Positions 48,200-61,480 are shown, counted from the stretch's first letter. The stretch is 64,000 nucleotides of DNA from Lutjanus erythropterus (GCA_020091685.1 CM034607.1:35840101-35904100), one strand, 5' to 3'. The notes: generated from the letters alone by a model not told the origin. Made by a program: numbers and translations.

Positions 48200-49470
48200 A
48201 CCTGACAGTATCATGATTGGGTATTAAAGCGGCGTCCTGGAAAGGCTCGGTGGTTCACAACCATGGATGGGGTGAGATTCACCACTTTGTCAAAGAAATA
48301 AAAAAGAAACTCCATTAATGCAAACCTAATGCAATACTACATGAGCTCAGGAAGACTTTGGAAAACCGTTGTCAGTAAACACAGTTTGTCTCTGCATCTA
48401 CAAATGCAAGTTCAGACTCTACCATGCAGAGAGAAAGACATATATCAACAACATCCAGAAACACTGCAGACTTCTCTGGACCAGAGCTCATCTGAGATGG
48501 ACTGACGCAAAGTGGAAAAGTGTCCTGTGGTCTGACGAGTTCACATTTCAGACTGTTTTCACTGATCATGGATGTCGTGTCCTCCGGGCTAAAGAGAAAA
48601 AGGACCATCCAGATTGTTACCAGCACTGACTTCAACAGACAGCAGCTGTGATGGTATGGAGGTGTGTTAGTGCCCATGGCATCATGGGTAACTGTTACAT
48701 CTGTGAAGGCCATTAATGCTGAAAGGTACATGCAGGTTTTGGAGAGACACATGCTGCCATCCAGACGATGTCTTTTTCAGAGACATCCCTGCTGAGATGA
48801 TGCCAAGACACACTGTGCACGAGTTCCAACATTTAACATTAAATATCTTGGGTAATGCTTCAATTTCCAGGTCTCATAATTTCATGATAAATAGGTGGGA
48901 ATTACCATGTAATATATTTGAAATTTCTTAGAAATTAGCCACAAATTACCCCAAAATTTCATGGTAAATTATATGATAATGAGCAAGTACCGTTTTCATG
49001 TAGTGGGTTGTAATTACTGAGTGACATATTTGAACTTTTATAGAAATTACTTGCAAAATATAACTATAATTAGCAAGTACGATTTTCATAGTTACTGATA
49101 ATTACAAAGCAGCATATTTAAAATTCCTCCTAATTTACCTGTAACTTAATTCCAAATTACAAAGACCTACAAATGTCATGGTAAGTATGATATTTGGTAT
49201 TTACCACCCACTATATGAAAACAGTACTTGCTAATTATCACATAATTAACCATGAAATATGGGGTAATTTGTGGGTAATTTCTAAGACATTTCAAATATG
49301 TTACTTGATGATTACCATGATGATATGACCTGGAAATTGAAGTTACTAATATCTTGTCTTTGTACTGTATTCAACTGAATATAGGTCAAAAGGCTTTTGC
49401 AAATCATTGCATTCTGTTATTATTTACATATTACACAACGTCACAACTTTTTTTCAGTTGGGGTTGTAGT
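48200..49470 (+). pseudogene. Tc1/mariner-like transposon with broken transposase
   Basis: The frame at 48369-48629 includes AKWKSVLWSDEFTF and KKDHPDCYQ, matching the Tc1-type DDE transposase region (KW-VLWSDES, RRVLR, HP-CYQ). A shifted frame then continues as INAERYMQVLERHMLPS. Stops and frameshifts rule out activity. The right end keeps TTTGCAAATCATTGCATTCT, as in the copy at 13380-14396. The left terminal repeat is missing. A MITE is inserted at 48851-49348. Confidence 0.78.
48851..49348. mobile_element. MITE nested in the Tc1-like element, 8-9-bp target duplication
   Basis: Ends GGTAATGCTTCAATTTCC at the left and GGAAATTGAAGTTACTA at the right are inverted. The flanks repeat ATATCTTG (48843-48850 and 49349-49356). 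Removing the insert restores a continuous ATTAAATATCTTGTCTTTG as expected for the host element. The duplication size suggests hAT mobilisation. The interior is AT-rich and palindromic, without a frame. Confidence 0.85.
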
Positions 49471-51465
49471 GGTATGAGGTTGTAACTGTGTCGACATAGC
49501 ATGACCCAGCTACCTAGCTAACCCTGATAAACAGTCAGGTAAAGGCATATTTTAGTGATTTTAGGGAGTGCACTGGTGCAGAAACAAGTCTGGGATAACA
49601 TGTATTTGTAATATCAAACTTCAAACTGTTTCAGCAACATGGATCTACTCAGCTGACCATCACCCACACGTTACAAAGTACAGAAACGACTCTACCCTGC
49701 TCTTTATTGCATCCATGTTGTTTCCACGATGTAAAGCTCACAAACACCCCAAAGTCGGGAAACTTCCTAAACATCCAAGGAGCACCTGAATGCAGCGTCT
49801 GTTTCGCTGCACTAACATGAGCACACTTCCAGGTGCTCACAAGCAATTAAGGTGCCCTGGACAGGAAAAGTGAAACGTTGATACATGGATGCAACATCTT
49901 GCCCAAGGACACCTGAACCCCTCAGCAGATGTTTGCTGACAGTCAGGTTTATTAAAGTCAGAGGTCTTCACAGCGCTCACGTCTTCAGACAGTCAATGAA
50001 ATCTGTCAGTGGATCAAGGTAACGTCTACTAAAAATCCTCATTAAGAGGGAGAGAAAAGGAGGAAACCTTGAGGAGGACGTGATCTGAGACAGATCCTCC
50101 TACAGCTGATGGTCAGGTGTGTAATTACTGCAGAAAGACCCCGACTGAAGGACAAACAGGAACCTTCAAACAAATCGGTTTTCTGTTGTTTGAAAGTTTA
50201 TCTCATCACCCGCCCAGTTAGTCTTACTGGTAATATTTCCATTGGCATTGAAGGTTGGTGTGTTTCTCCAGTTAGTGCGATTAAGCTGCACATTAAGGCC
50301 TGATGTGGTGATAATGATGATGATGATGATGATAATGGTGATGGGAGGGGAAGCGTCTCTAAACACCCCCTCTGTGGTGTTAATGGACTGTGCACTCGAC
50401 CTTTTAATGGAGCTATTCTTGGCGTCGTTATCAGTATGTTTGTATATTTGTAAATGTGTTTTATGCTGTGATCTAACAGTGAACTGCCCCGGGGCCATAT
50501 GGGTTCAGCAGGAGAGGATTTGAAGTTGTTTATGAAGCTGCTTCTCCATCTCTGTGAGCCAAACTTTCTCAAAAAGGAGGAGACCGAGCAGCCAAATCTA
50601 AAGCCGAAGAAACTCCAGACAGAGACATGACTTTGTTGTCACCCTAAACTTCTTCTGCAGGAACATTTTGAAACCTGGAGTTTGTGTTTGCCACTATTCT
50701 TGCAAATTCAAAAACCCCCAAAATTTGACATTTGACTTTAGGAAACAGAGAGGAAGCCTGGGTGATATTGCCTTCAAATGGGGCAGTGTTTATCGTGTTG
50801 AGTCCATATTAACGCCACCCTCTTGTGGTATTTATGCAAGAGTTTTTTGTTTTTTTTCAGAACTTCATAAAATGTCTGACGAACATTGACATTCCCAACA
50901 GCTTTGTCTTTTCATTACGCCTTTGCATTTCCTGCATGTTACCCGTTTGCTAACTTGCTAAACGGTTAGCATCGGTGTCTTCCAGATGATGAAGTTTGCC
51001 TATCGGTGGTGTTATTACTGCTTAACCAGTTAAATGCCAAGCATATTGGCTAAGACACTCATCTATCATGCAACCCACCCTATGGCCAAAGATCCCTCAC
51101 AGAAACTGGAAACCATTGGTCACATCTTTCAAGCGGCATCATGGCATCTGCTATCTATGTTTTCAAAGTTCCCGGAAAACAAGAACAACCTCCAAGTTGC
51201 AGCCAATACACTGAAAATGGCAATATGGCGCCTGAGACGCTAACAGTACAAGTGTAAACAAGCTAAGAGCTGTTTTCTCTTGCAGTGATGCACTCATATT
51301 GATGCCAGAGCTCGTCTTCCAATGTGCAAATGTTCCACCAAAACAAGTCCCCCCGGCAGCAGCGCTGTCGCTGCATCCTGGGCTTAGCAAGACGCTTCTC
51401 ATTGGTTTAAAGAAATGCAAACAAGGCAGGGCATTTTTCCTCTAGAGCAGAATATGTGATAATGT
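49471..51465. other. Unannotated sequence, probably intronic
   Basis: A short GAT-repeat run is at 50314-50338. No exon with matching splice sites and phase was found, and no named repeat. Confidence 0.4.
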
Positions 51466-51532
51466 GTACTCTACCCTACTCTACTTTACCCCACTCCATC
51501 CTACCCTACCTTAATCTACCCTACTCTACATG
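51466..51532. repeat. Degenerate (CTACC)n tract
   Basis: Pentanucleotide-like repeats CTACCCTACTCTAC with variants, about 65 bp. Confidence 0.75.
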
Positions 51533-52334
51533 TACATGAGATTCCATACAGTATCTGACTAACACGTGTTTCATGTAAAAATAACAGCATGACATCATCA
51601 GTACATCTACAGGCCTGACTCTCCCTCAGTGGCATCAACAACATCTTCATTGGAACATTTAATTCTGTATTCATGTTATTGACTGTGTGTGTGTGTGCAT
51701 GAACATAACTTTTACACACACTTTTCTCTGCGTACGTGCGTGTGTGTGTGTAATCCCCTATACGCCCGTAGCAGACTTTTAGTTTAGCTTTAAAAGCTGC
51801 CATTTAGTCTCTACATTATCCAGATGCACATAATGGGAGCTGAGGGAAAAAGCATTAAACGCACTCAGAGGTGGAAATTCACTTAACTTCATAATGGTTT
51901 TGTTCTGAGTGTTCAGAGAGAAAGTGTGTTTAAGTAAAATGTTCTCTTTGGGATTCACAGTGGAGACGGTTGCCCAGGGAAACGGGGCAAGAGGTTTCAT
52001 CACTGATGGTAATGATGAGGTGAACTTTTTAAATATGACATTTTATATACATTTATCATAGAATTACCTTTAAAACATGAACATCTGTGCTCACACAGAA
52101 CATGTATAACACATTTTTACCTGGAGAAATTTAAAAGCTGTTTAATATGAATCATGTCATCTCAAAGATTTTGGGTGACGTATTACTCAAGTGGAATCCA
52201 TTAGCTAACTTGTGCTACATGTTAGCTTCAGAAAATGTAGCATGTTTTATCCGATTCAGCTCACAACGGGCTCAGCGTTCTGTGAAATACACTTGTCCTC
52301 TTTGTTTTTTGAGAGAAGTTGCAGATATCAGTCT

Positions 52335-52351
52335 CGTGTGTGTATGTGTGT

Positions 52352-52390
<39 letters not shown>
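52335..52390. repeat. (GT)n microsatellite
   Basis: GT repeats with one TATG and one GGG interruption near the left end. Confidence 0.95.
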
Positions 52391-52391
<1 letters not shown>

Positions 52392-52409
52392 TAATTATGA
52401 AGCTGGGGA

Positions 52410-52560
52410 CATATTACAGAAACTTCCTGAAGTCTTAAATTAAGATGAGAAGAGTCTAAAATAGGATTTTTCCCAGTTTAATATTACAGAGGGAAATCCT
52501 AACTAACTTTATCACAGGAATCTTATCACAGGTTAGGAAATCCTAAAAACTCAATCCAAC
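52410..52560. repeat. Fragment related to the 26556-27194 element
   Basis: Shares ATTACAGAAACTTCC and TTAGGAAATCCTAA with that element. Inverted ends are not both present. Confidence 0.45.
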
Positions 52561-53617
52561 GTCAGTTATCAACTTTTATGTCCATTACAGACATAACAGA
52601 CGTCACTTTTCTCATCTCACTGAGATAAAAACTTTTCTAACTGCTACTTTTTCAAAACATACTGGAACACAGATTGAAACATAGATGAAAATTAGGCAAA
52701 AACACTGAGTTATGAACTGTTTATTTGTAATGGCTTTTTTCATGTGCCAACCCTGATTACTGTGGTTACTAAACAGTTAAAATCTGCGAGTTAGGACGTT
52801 TCTGTAATCTGCCTCTGGAGTCTGGATGTGGTTAGTTTAGCATAAAACCTGGAAGCAAGGTTGGCTCAGTCCAAAGTTCAAACACACACTGCTAAAGCTC
52901 ACTGACGATTAGCATGTTGTCTCCTGTTTGATGTGAATATGAACAGAAATGTAAAAACAAATTTGCCTTAATTACATGCTGGAACTATTTCTGTCTTGTC
53001 TGTGTTTCAGTTTCATTTGAAACCAGACACATTAAAAACTGACCCTTCACTAAGCCCCTCCTGCAAACAGTACATTAGCAACCATTGCTAGCCCCCACAG
53101 CCCTCTCCATGTTGAAGCGGTGGGGCTCATCAGTCTGCCCCATGACAACAGTGGAGTCTCTTTTTTGTAGTGTTTCAAAAACACAAGAGGACAAGACATT
53201 ACATCATTTTACAGGGTTCTGGTTTTAAAAGGTGTCAGATGGAAACATGAAGAAGTCATCTGGAGACGGATTTCTCTGCTCACTTCAGGAGTTCAAACAT
53301 TAGCATTAGCACATGTTAGCTAGCTACAGTTGAAATCTGCTAGTGAGTCACTTTAGCCGACAAAATCCAGTTATCAGCTAGAAATGAGGAGATGCTTCTA
53401 TTTACTTCTCTGTGGGATCAGATCTGCCCTTGTTATCACTTTAAACTGCACCTCTGCAGTGTGAGAATGGAAAGCTTTGCAGGCATAGCAACAGTAACTA
53501 AGGAGGGCGGGGCTTAGTGAAGGGTCAGTTCTCTCAGCATCAGACCAATTTATTAATACACATATTATGTAACAACCATTTTCTCTCTTTATCGCTTCCG
53601 TTTCTCACACTGACACA
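52561..53617. other. Unannotated sequence
   Basis: No exon, named repeat or RNA gene seen. Confidence 0.4.
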
Positions 53618-53656
<39 letters not shown>

Positions 53657-53666
53657 ACACACACAG
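53618..53666. repeat. (CA)n microsatellite
   Basis: CA repeats with one TCA interruption. Confidence 0.95.
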
Positions 53667-53778
53667 GTGTCTGATGGGGTGAAACACCTCCCACTGTGTG
53701 CTTCCTTGTTGTTGATTGATTCCCACTGAGCTCCATATTGTGTTTTTATCGACCAGGTCAATCAATGGGGGTGTCTCG

Positions 53779-53828
<50 letters not shown>

Positions 53829-53856
53829 ATATGTGCGTGTGTGTGTGTGTGTGTGT

Positions 53857-53888
<32 letters not shown>

Positions 53889-53901
53889 CTGTGTGTGTGT
53901 C
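53779..53901. repeat. (GT)n microsatellite, compound
   Basis: About 60 GT units with rare GCATATGTGC and GTCTGT interruptions. One of the longest dinucleotide tracts in the window. Confidence 0.96.
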
Positions 53902-53984
53902 AGGCCATGTGGACTCTTTATTGGCTGAGTAAATTAAGACTGATGAGGGAGGGTCAGCAAAGAGATGGCACAGCACAGAAAACG

Positions 53985-53985
<1 letters not shown>

Positions 53986-54051
<66 letters not shown>
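53986..54051. repeat. (CA)n microsatellite
   Basis: About 32 CA units. It is opposite in orientation to the GT tracts on both sides, within 80 and 30 bp. Confidence 0.96.
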
Positions 54052-54052
<1 letters not shown>

Positions 54053-54076
54053 TAAAAGCAATAAAGCACACAAAAA

Positions 54077-54097
54077 AGTGTGTGTGAGTGTGTGTGG

Positions 54098-54137
<40 letters not shown>

Positions 54138-54176
54138 CTATGTGTGTGTGTGTGTGTGTGTGTGTGGCTATGTGTC
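54077..54176. repeat. (GT)n microsatellite with GGCTAT interruptions
   Basis: GT runs separated by GGCTATGTGT at regular intervals, suggesting duplication of a larger unit of about 38 bp. Confidence 0.93.
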
Positions 54177-54454
54177 ACCTCAGTTACATCAGTTAGCTCA
54201 TGTGTTAGTTTGTGTTACAGCAGAAGGAAAACGTGTCACCGACATCAAAGAAAACTATCAAATAATCATCCAGGTATTGATTATCTGAACATGTGTGTGA
54301 CAGGCAGAAAACCTGATGGCTGCTGTCACCAAGTACACGTGTTAAACACCTCACACACCAGCTAACGTTAGCCGAGTTGTTCTACGTGTAGTATAATGTG
54401 TGATATCACTTACATATGAATTATTCTCAGAACACACAGGTCACTGATTTGAAC

Positions 54455-54630
54455 GAGTAAAATACTGGTAGAACTCTTAAAATACAAATAGAACTGGTGA
54501 AGTAACTGTAGAACTTGTTAAGTACTGGTGGAACTTTTAAACTACTGCCAGGACTCTTAAAATACTAGTAGAACTTGTAAAAAAAACCAGCTGGAAGTTG
54601 TAAAATACTGATAGAACTTGTAAACCACTC
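54455..54630. repeat. Degenerate ~30-bp minisatellite
   Basis: Repeated AAAATACTGGTAGAACT-like units (six or so copies) with variable spacing: AGAACTTGTTAAGTACTGG, TAAAATACTAGTAGAACTTG, TAAAATACTGATAGAACTTG. Confidence 0.75.
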
Positions 54631-55027
54631 CACCTGGTTCTACATGGATAGATCAGACAGGTTATCTGATGTTCTGTGTGTATCGACTCTCTGCTGTGTT
54701 ATTTATATCTTCATCATAAACAATATGTGTGCTCGTATGAATCCTTCATCTCCCCCTCGTCACTCGTCGCAGGCTGGACGGCGGTAAACACCGCCTGGCT
54801 GAAATTCATCCAGTGAAGCTGCTTTTATTCTGCGGGCCTCGTTTTTGCCGGGTGCCGGGAGAAGATGAGGATAATTAGCGTCAATACAACTGCTTTTGGC
54901 TGCTTGCTAACCCCTCGTCCCGCCTGTTCAGCATGAGCCTCACAACACACTCAGTCCATCTGTGAGAGCTCCAGCTCATTAAAAAACACTTTAACACACT
55001 ATGATGGCTCTTTTGCCTGCTCGCTGG
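54631..55027. other. Non-repetitive block, possible conserved noncoding sequence
   Basis: The part at 54755-54910 is GC-balanced and unique-looking with clustered CpGs. No consistent reading frame. Confidence 0.3.
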
Positions 55028-55052
55028 TGAACACACACACACACACACACAC
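55028..55052. repeat. Short (CA)n tract
   Basis: About 12 CA units. Confidence 0.9.
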
Positions 55053-55870
55053 AATAACACACTCGCAGATACAAATATCCACACGGTCACACACAGTATA
55101 TGATATACACACGCTTGTTTTTGTTGGTGTGCACAGGAACACATGAGAAACACTCTGCAGCATAATCACACTCTTTGTCTCTCTGATATACACACACTGT
55201 AATTAGGATATCGTCTCTTATGGAGACTGGAGAGCTGCGAGTCAGCTTGTTGATTTCTACCACAGAGATAAAAAACTGTTCGCTTTCCTGCGCTGCAGTC
55301 GACACAACAACACAACAACGTGAAGAGAAGACTTAAAGGTAAACTGTGGTTTATTATACTGTTGTCGTTCTGTTTTTATCATGACCCAAAAACTGATTTC
55401 AGGCAGTGATCCATTCAGATCTCCTGCTGAACCAACAACCATCACAGTCATTTAAAGCATTTAAAGACACAGTCACTGCTTGTGTCACTTCTGTCTCTTT
55501 TCAAAGTGTCTTTTTCATCACTCACAACACAAGAAACAAAAGAAAAGTTAAATCCAGAGTGACAGACGTGCATCACTCAGTCCCTCCAGGATTTCACAGC
55601 AATGTTTCTAAAAAATTGTGATGCATGTTATGATGATTTTGGGCATTTTTTTGCAATTAAACTGCAGGTGGAAGTGAAAATTGCAAAAGAAAATTGCAAT
55701 TTTTCTGTGTAATTCATTGAAAGTTTAAAAGTGACCTCACCAAAAAGGCTCATGATGAAAAAACGATGGCCGTGATTGGTCGAATTTGCAAAAAGTTCCA
55801 GAGTTTGACAAAATTGTAAGGTCGTGCAGAAATCTTGGGGATTGGTCGTATTTGGGAGAATTATTATTGG
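55053..55870. other. Unannotated sequence
   Basis: No supportable exon or repeat. Confidence 0.4.
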
Positions 55871-56020
55871 GAGACTGATGTTAGACTGGAGGGACTGATG
55901 TTAGACTGGAGGGACTGATGTTAGACTGGAGAGACTGATGTGAGACTGGAGAGACTGATGTGAGACTGGAGAGACTGATGTGAGACTGGAGGGACTGATG
56001 TTAGACTGGAGAGACTGATA
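55871..56020. repeat. 20-bp minisatellite
   Basis: Seven and a half tandem copies of GAGACTGATGTTAGACTGGA, with alternation of GAG/GGG at the start and TTAG/TGAG in the middle. Adjacent copies sharing variants show recent unit-level duplication. Confidence 0.95.
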
Positions 56021-56799
56021 GTGATCCTCCTTGCTGAGACTGTCTGGTGCCACATTTGTTTTGAACCAGAACTGTCCTCACCATCTTTTAGAGGTGCCAC
56101 CCGTGCAGATCCAGCCCTGATGGCCTCCCCCTTCACATCTATTGAATCACAGTACAACAAACAGACAGGTTACGGTCTCTGTGACCCGTCACACCCGCTG
56201 CTCACCGGTCCAGGTTCTGTCCTCTGGGAGACGCTGCAGGTCCTCGACCACCAAAACAAGCAGGTTTAAAAAAAAGCTTTTCTGCTGCTTCAATAAAAAC
56301 TCTTCATTTCTAATCCCTGTATCTCCTACTGTAATACACACAGCTCTTCACTGTCCTGGAATATTGTGATTATTATTTACTGTGCTACACAAATTATATG
56401 CTGAACATGTTGTCCACAAACTGAGTCAACATCGGTAAGAATTTGACCAAATATTGAATCTTTTCTTGTTGGTTTTTGAAGCTTCAGGCTCCGTTCAGTA
56501 CAACTCTGAAGGTGTAAAGGTTTTATGTAGTCATGTTTTTAAAATGGAAACGTGGCATTTTGTAAAGCAGCTCTTTAGGACTGACCGAGGTGAGAACGAC
56601 GTCCACCGCCAGGATTTTTTTTTTTTACCTTTAATTTGTATTTTTTTTCTTCCTCCAGCAGCAGAGAGACGAGGATCTAATGGAGACGTCCTCACCTCCT
56701 TCACTGAGCTGCTGCAGCCTCTTTTCACTTAGATACACACTTGTGAATGCAGCTCAGGCTTTTACCCAACCATCCACACACACACCTACAACCTCACAC

Positions 56800-56800
<1 letters not shown>
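56021..56800. other. Unannotated sequence
   Basis: Two + strand frames of 75-92 codons are present but have no motif or flanking splice signal that I trust. Confidence 0.35.

Positions 56801-56840
<40 letters not shown>
56801..56840. repeat. (CA)n microsatellite
   Basis: About 20 CA units. Confidence 0.95.
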
Positions 56841-56843
<3 letters not shown>

Positions 56844-56922
56844 CACCTCAGAGCTGACATTTCTGCTCCGTCATCTACACTGGATCTCAAGGTCTCAGGC
56901 ATGCAGGGAGGAAATGCAGCTT

Positions 56923-56924
<2 letters not shown>

Positions 56925-56974
<50 letters not shown>
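56925..56974. repeat. (GT)n microsatellite
   Basis: About 25 GT units, inverted relative to the CA tract 85 bp to the left. Confidence 0.95.
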
Positions 56975-56978
<4 letters not shown>

Positions 56979-57042
56979 GTATGTGTGCGTAATGTGAAAA
57001 ATGCATAAGTGTGTGTTGGAGCAAGCAGGAAACACACCTTGT

Positions 57043-57044
<2 letters not shown>

Positions 57045-57103
<59 letters not shown>
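57045..57103. repeat. (GT)n microsatellite
   Basis: About 29 perfect GT units. Confidence 0.96.
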
Positions 57104-57104
<1 letters not shown>

Positions 57105-57161
57105 CAGCTGCTCAGTATAACAACAACTTCCCACGCTACTCTGAGCTACAGGAGAGGTGGA

Positions 57162-57163
<2 letters not shown>

Positions 57164-57232
<69 letters not shown>
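57164..57232. repeat. (GT)n microsatellite
   Basis: About 34 perfect GT units. Confidence 0.96.
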
Positions 57233-57233
<1 letters not shown>

Positions 57234-57239
57234 GTCGTC

Positions 57240-59525
57240 TTGAACTCTGGCATGCTGGGAGTGATAGCTAATGATGTTGCTATGGCGATGTGAACAGATG
57301 GAGCACAAGGATTGGTTGTTGGGTTTGATACCTGCAGCAGCTGCGGTCCAGTCAGAGCTCTCTGATGAGCCTTTGAGCAAGGCAGCGACCGCCTGCTGAT
57401 GATCTGCTGACTGTTTCAATACGACACCGTCTGATATCTATATATTCATCACAATATGGAAAATGTTTGCTGAGTAATGAGGTTTCGTGATGCTCACCAT
57501 CCTGAGCAGGTTTAAACACACCTGTCACCACCTGCTGTGTTTTTATGTTCATTATCACAGTAGAAAAGGATGAAGGATTTTCATTTCAGTTTCATTAAAT
57601 GGTTTTAACACTCACTTGAGATTCCACTGACACTGTTTTAACTCTTTTAACTCTTTTAACTCTTAACTTCAGCCTCAGAGCGTGAGATTTATAACATGAA
57701 GGGTTTTTTGTGTTCCTGATAAACGGCCTGTAGCTTCTCTCCTCTCGTCTGTGTCTGCGCTCGTCTCCCTCATCTGACAAATATGTGGAAAAAGTTTGTA
57801 ATTGAACACCAACAGCAGCAAACATGTTCGCTCACTTTCACAGTACAGTGTACATCAGCCTCTTTTAGTTTGGACAGCTCCTCCAAGCACCGAGTGTAAA
57901 AAAGAGCCAACCTACTGTTAGCTTGTGGCTAGCTAACACTGCGGTTATCTTTATATCACAACTAAACACTAATATACACTATATACAAAGTAAAGGGTGA
58001 ATAATTAACAACCTGTACAAATCAAACTGTAAAAAGTGTCTGTTTTAAACCAAACAATCCTTTTGTTAACTTAATGAAGAGCTGCTTAAACAGAGGCAGA
58101 AAGGTTTATAATGCTTTTATAATCTCTAACACTCTGAGTGGATGTTCAATTATAAGATCTGATATTTTGGTATAAAACAAATGAAATATTTCCTCATAAT
58201 GTTAATTAAAAAAGTTAATCCGGTCAGCGTTATGTTTTTTGCTGTTGCAGTATTTGTTATATTTAAACTTCATTTCTGGGATGCAGGGTTGTTAATGAAG
58301 TTTTCTTGGAACAATAAATCATGTAATTATGACTCCATGTCACTGACAGCTGATAATGCTGAATTATTTCTGACCCTGTGTTAGATAGAAGTGAAACTTA
58401 AATGTTTTATTGGAGCGTCTGGCTTGTTGGAACAAGAGAGAACGATAACTTGTTGAATAATAAAAGGAGCAGTTTGACATTTTAAGAACTCCATGAGGAA
58501 ATGGAGATCAGTTTCATCTCTTCGGACAGACCATAATGGATGTTTGGAGGAGGACGAGTCTGATTCGAAATGGTGCCTATGTTTAATTTAAATGTCATGC
58601 TGAATGTTGCTGTTGAGTGATAAGACACTTAACACTTCAATTAAACAGCATTAAATCCCCTTTAAATGTCAACTTCTCACTTTAATGTCATTAAAAGTGA
58701 AGATGCTGTTGTGTTGAATGTGATGAGGGTCACAGCATCTCGTCTCCCCGGACGACAGAAATCCCCAAACTGCTGCAGAGGAGCAGCTCGACTGAAGAAA
58801 AGGTTAACAGTGAGAACACTCTGTCCTTCATGCATATGAAGTTAAACTGATGTTCATGTCTCAAATGTACAAACTGCTCAGAGACGCTCAGGATGAATCT
58901 CTGATGTGGATCTTTGATCTTTGATTTTGAGGATTTTGGTGCTTTTAAACAGTTTGAAGGATTACGTTCTGCACCAGGAGCTGAGACTCTTCTTCACCTT
59001 TCAAAGGCTCAATAAACCCTCACACAACCTTTTACATAAAACTTCTTAATGTCAGAAACATCCAGTTTCCACAGACTGTATTCAGACAAGACCCACCACA
59101 CATCCATAAAAGATACCAACATATTTCTGTTTCATGTGATAAGGAAGAACATTTCAGTTATTATGTGTAAATCTTCCTTCTTTTCTTCATGCTTTCTGCA
59201 TAAAGCCACATGTCTGAAATGAGGAGGTTTGTTACAGGAGATGAAACAATCAGTAATTAATTGATTAGTTGATCAAAAGAAAATTATTTGCAGTGAATGA
59301 AGAGTCCTTGGCAGAAGCTGTTTGTTAAGGTAACAGGTTATAGGTGAAGTTATAGTTTAGTAAATGTTGTAGCATGAAGTGCATCATAGTGGCTTATTTC
59401 AGGTTATTTAATGACTGTTCCTACAGTGGAAAGTTTGAACACGTTAGTCAACTCTAACTGACTTTATGAGTTTATGAACAGTTTCATCATGTTGAGAATT
59501 TAAGGCAGCAGCAGTCAGACTCATG
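57240..59525. other. Unannotated sequence, probably intronic
   Basis: AT-rich and mostly unique. No exon seen. Confidence 0.4.
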
Positions 59526-59585
59526 AGCTCTCTCTCTCTCTCTCTCGCTCTCTCTCTCGCTCTCTCTCTCACTCTCTCTCTCTCT
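59526..59585. repeat. (CT)n microsatellite
   Basis: CT repeats interrupted by GCTC and ACTC, about 60 bp. Confidence 0.95.
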
Positions 59586-61480
59586 GCATCACACTTTTGT
59601 CATCAATAAGAAAACAACTGGAAAAACACCTCTCACTGCAAAAACTGAACAGGGTGATAAACTTTAGTGATGAGCATTTTTCACTTTTTTTTGACAATTT
59701 ACAGACTAAACAATTAATTATGAAAATATCAGTAAAATTCTGAATAATGAAAATAAATGTTGGTTGCAGTCCTGCTTGTTACAAGACAACATCCCGGTTT
59801 ATCAGTTTTACATGGTGACCCATGTCTGTGTTTCAAGTTAAAGAAAGTCTGTATGTTACTCAGATTCACTGACATCATCCCCCGGATATGAAGTGTGAAT
59901 CACTTCTTTAACATGAGTAATGAACCACCTGAATTTGGACACAAAATGTTCCAAAAACTTTCATCAGTACTGCAGTTGGAAGCACAGCCTCTATAACTCT
60001 CAACTGGGAAAGATGCAGAAAAACAGAGATGCTGATTTGCACAGGACTAATATTATCACGACCTCTGTATTTGGTGAATTGTGGTAGATAATTTATGGCT
60101 GAATTTTTACTTTACAAATTATGGACGCAGCAGATTTGCAAGATCAGAGACAACCTCTGCAATCACGGCAAATTACTCGAGGTGCCCAGGTAATAACAGT
60201 CCTGGACAAACAGTAGAACTGTCTGAATACTTGCAGCTAACAAAACTAAATGCAGACTGAACATAAATACTGATATATAAAATACCAAATGTAAACATGG
60301 AACACATTCAGTATTCAACTATAGCAGCAAAATAAGACCCATAATATAAAACAGCAGCATCATTTACAAAGTACGACTTTCTGGTACCACGTCCATGTGA
60401 CAGAGGGACATCACTGTTTTGTCCCCCTGCTGTTCAGAAATGAAACCTGTCCTGTGTCTCATTCACTCTCCTCCATGTTTGTGTTGCCCTGCATCTGTCC
60501 TGTGCAGAAGAATGCATGGATCATCCCAATGATGCATTAGATCATCATGAAGAGTGTGATTTCCAAACACAATGTGAGGAACATCACAGGATAATATGAA
60601 GTTTTTCATGATACATATTGTCATATTGTGCAGCGCTATCAGGAACTGTGTGCATGTTTGTGTATAAACATGTTGGACGAGGATGTTTGGTGATTATCTG
60701 ATTAAAAAAAACACTAAATACAACAACTTCTCACTCCCAACTCGTCAAATACGTTAATGTCATTTTTGCATGTGCAGGCCTCCACAGACAAGTTAGTACA
60801 AATAAATATGACATGTACTAATAGACTTTCAAAATAAAGGCACAAAAAACACTCGTTTAGCTCTGAGAAAAGTTCATGGCTCGGTGGAAAATAAGTAGGT
60901 TTGACAGAGGACATGAACCCTGGTCTCCTGGCTGAAAGTCCTGTGTTTGTTTGACCCGTCCTGCTCTTCACACTACGTCACCCGATTCTGACGAATGATT
61001 AAAACATTGATTTGTTGTATCTACAACATCATAGTTTCAAGATTCAAGTTGTTGTCATTTCCACAGTATTAAAAAACAAAATGTTGTTTCTCACAGCTCA
61101 AGAAGAAAATCTAGAAATGGAAAATTATGAATGCTAAAAGAAGAGTGCAGTGTCCAACAGTTTGAAGCATACAGGGCATTTACCAAGCTGCTGTATTTGA
61201 CCAGTTGGGAATGAGAACAGGCTGCTACCAGAACTAATCGTTTCATGCATTTGCAAATGAGTGCAGAAGAGTGAACAAGAACAGCAAGCCAAAAAATCTG
61301 ATCAACACGTAGTGGAGATTGATCTCACTGGAACATGAAACTTTTACAAAGAGGGCTGCTTCAATCTGAGAGCAAGCAACTCAAAAAAAAACCCATCACA
61401 CTCAGCTCCCACCTCAATCTCAACTTCCTGAGGAGTCAACTTTGAGGACATAAAACCCATTTTAATTGTTCATTATGAAG
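59586..61480. other. Unannotated sequence with a possible SINE relic
   Basis: On the - strand, 60905-60950 reads CAGGAGACCAGGGTTCATGT, loosely like a Pol III B box. Otherwise nothing is recognised. Confidence 0.3.

Noticed and set aside
53716-57419. Open frames of alternating Cys-Val or Thr-His
   Set aside because: They are translations of (GT)n and (CA)n microsatellites.
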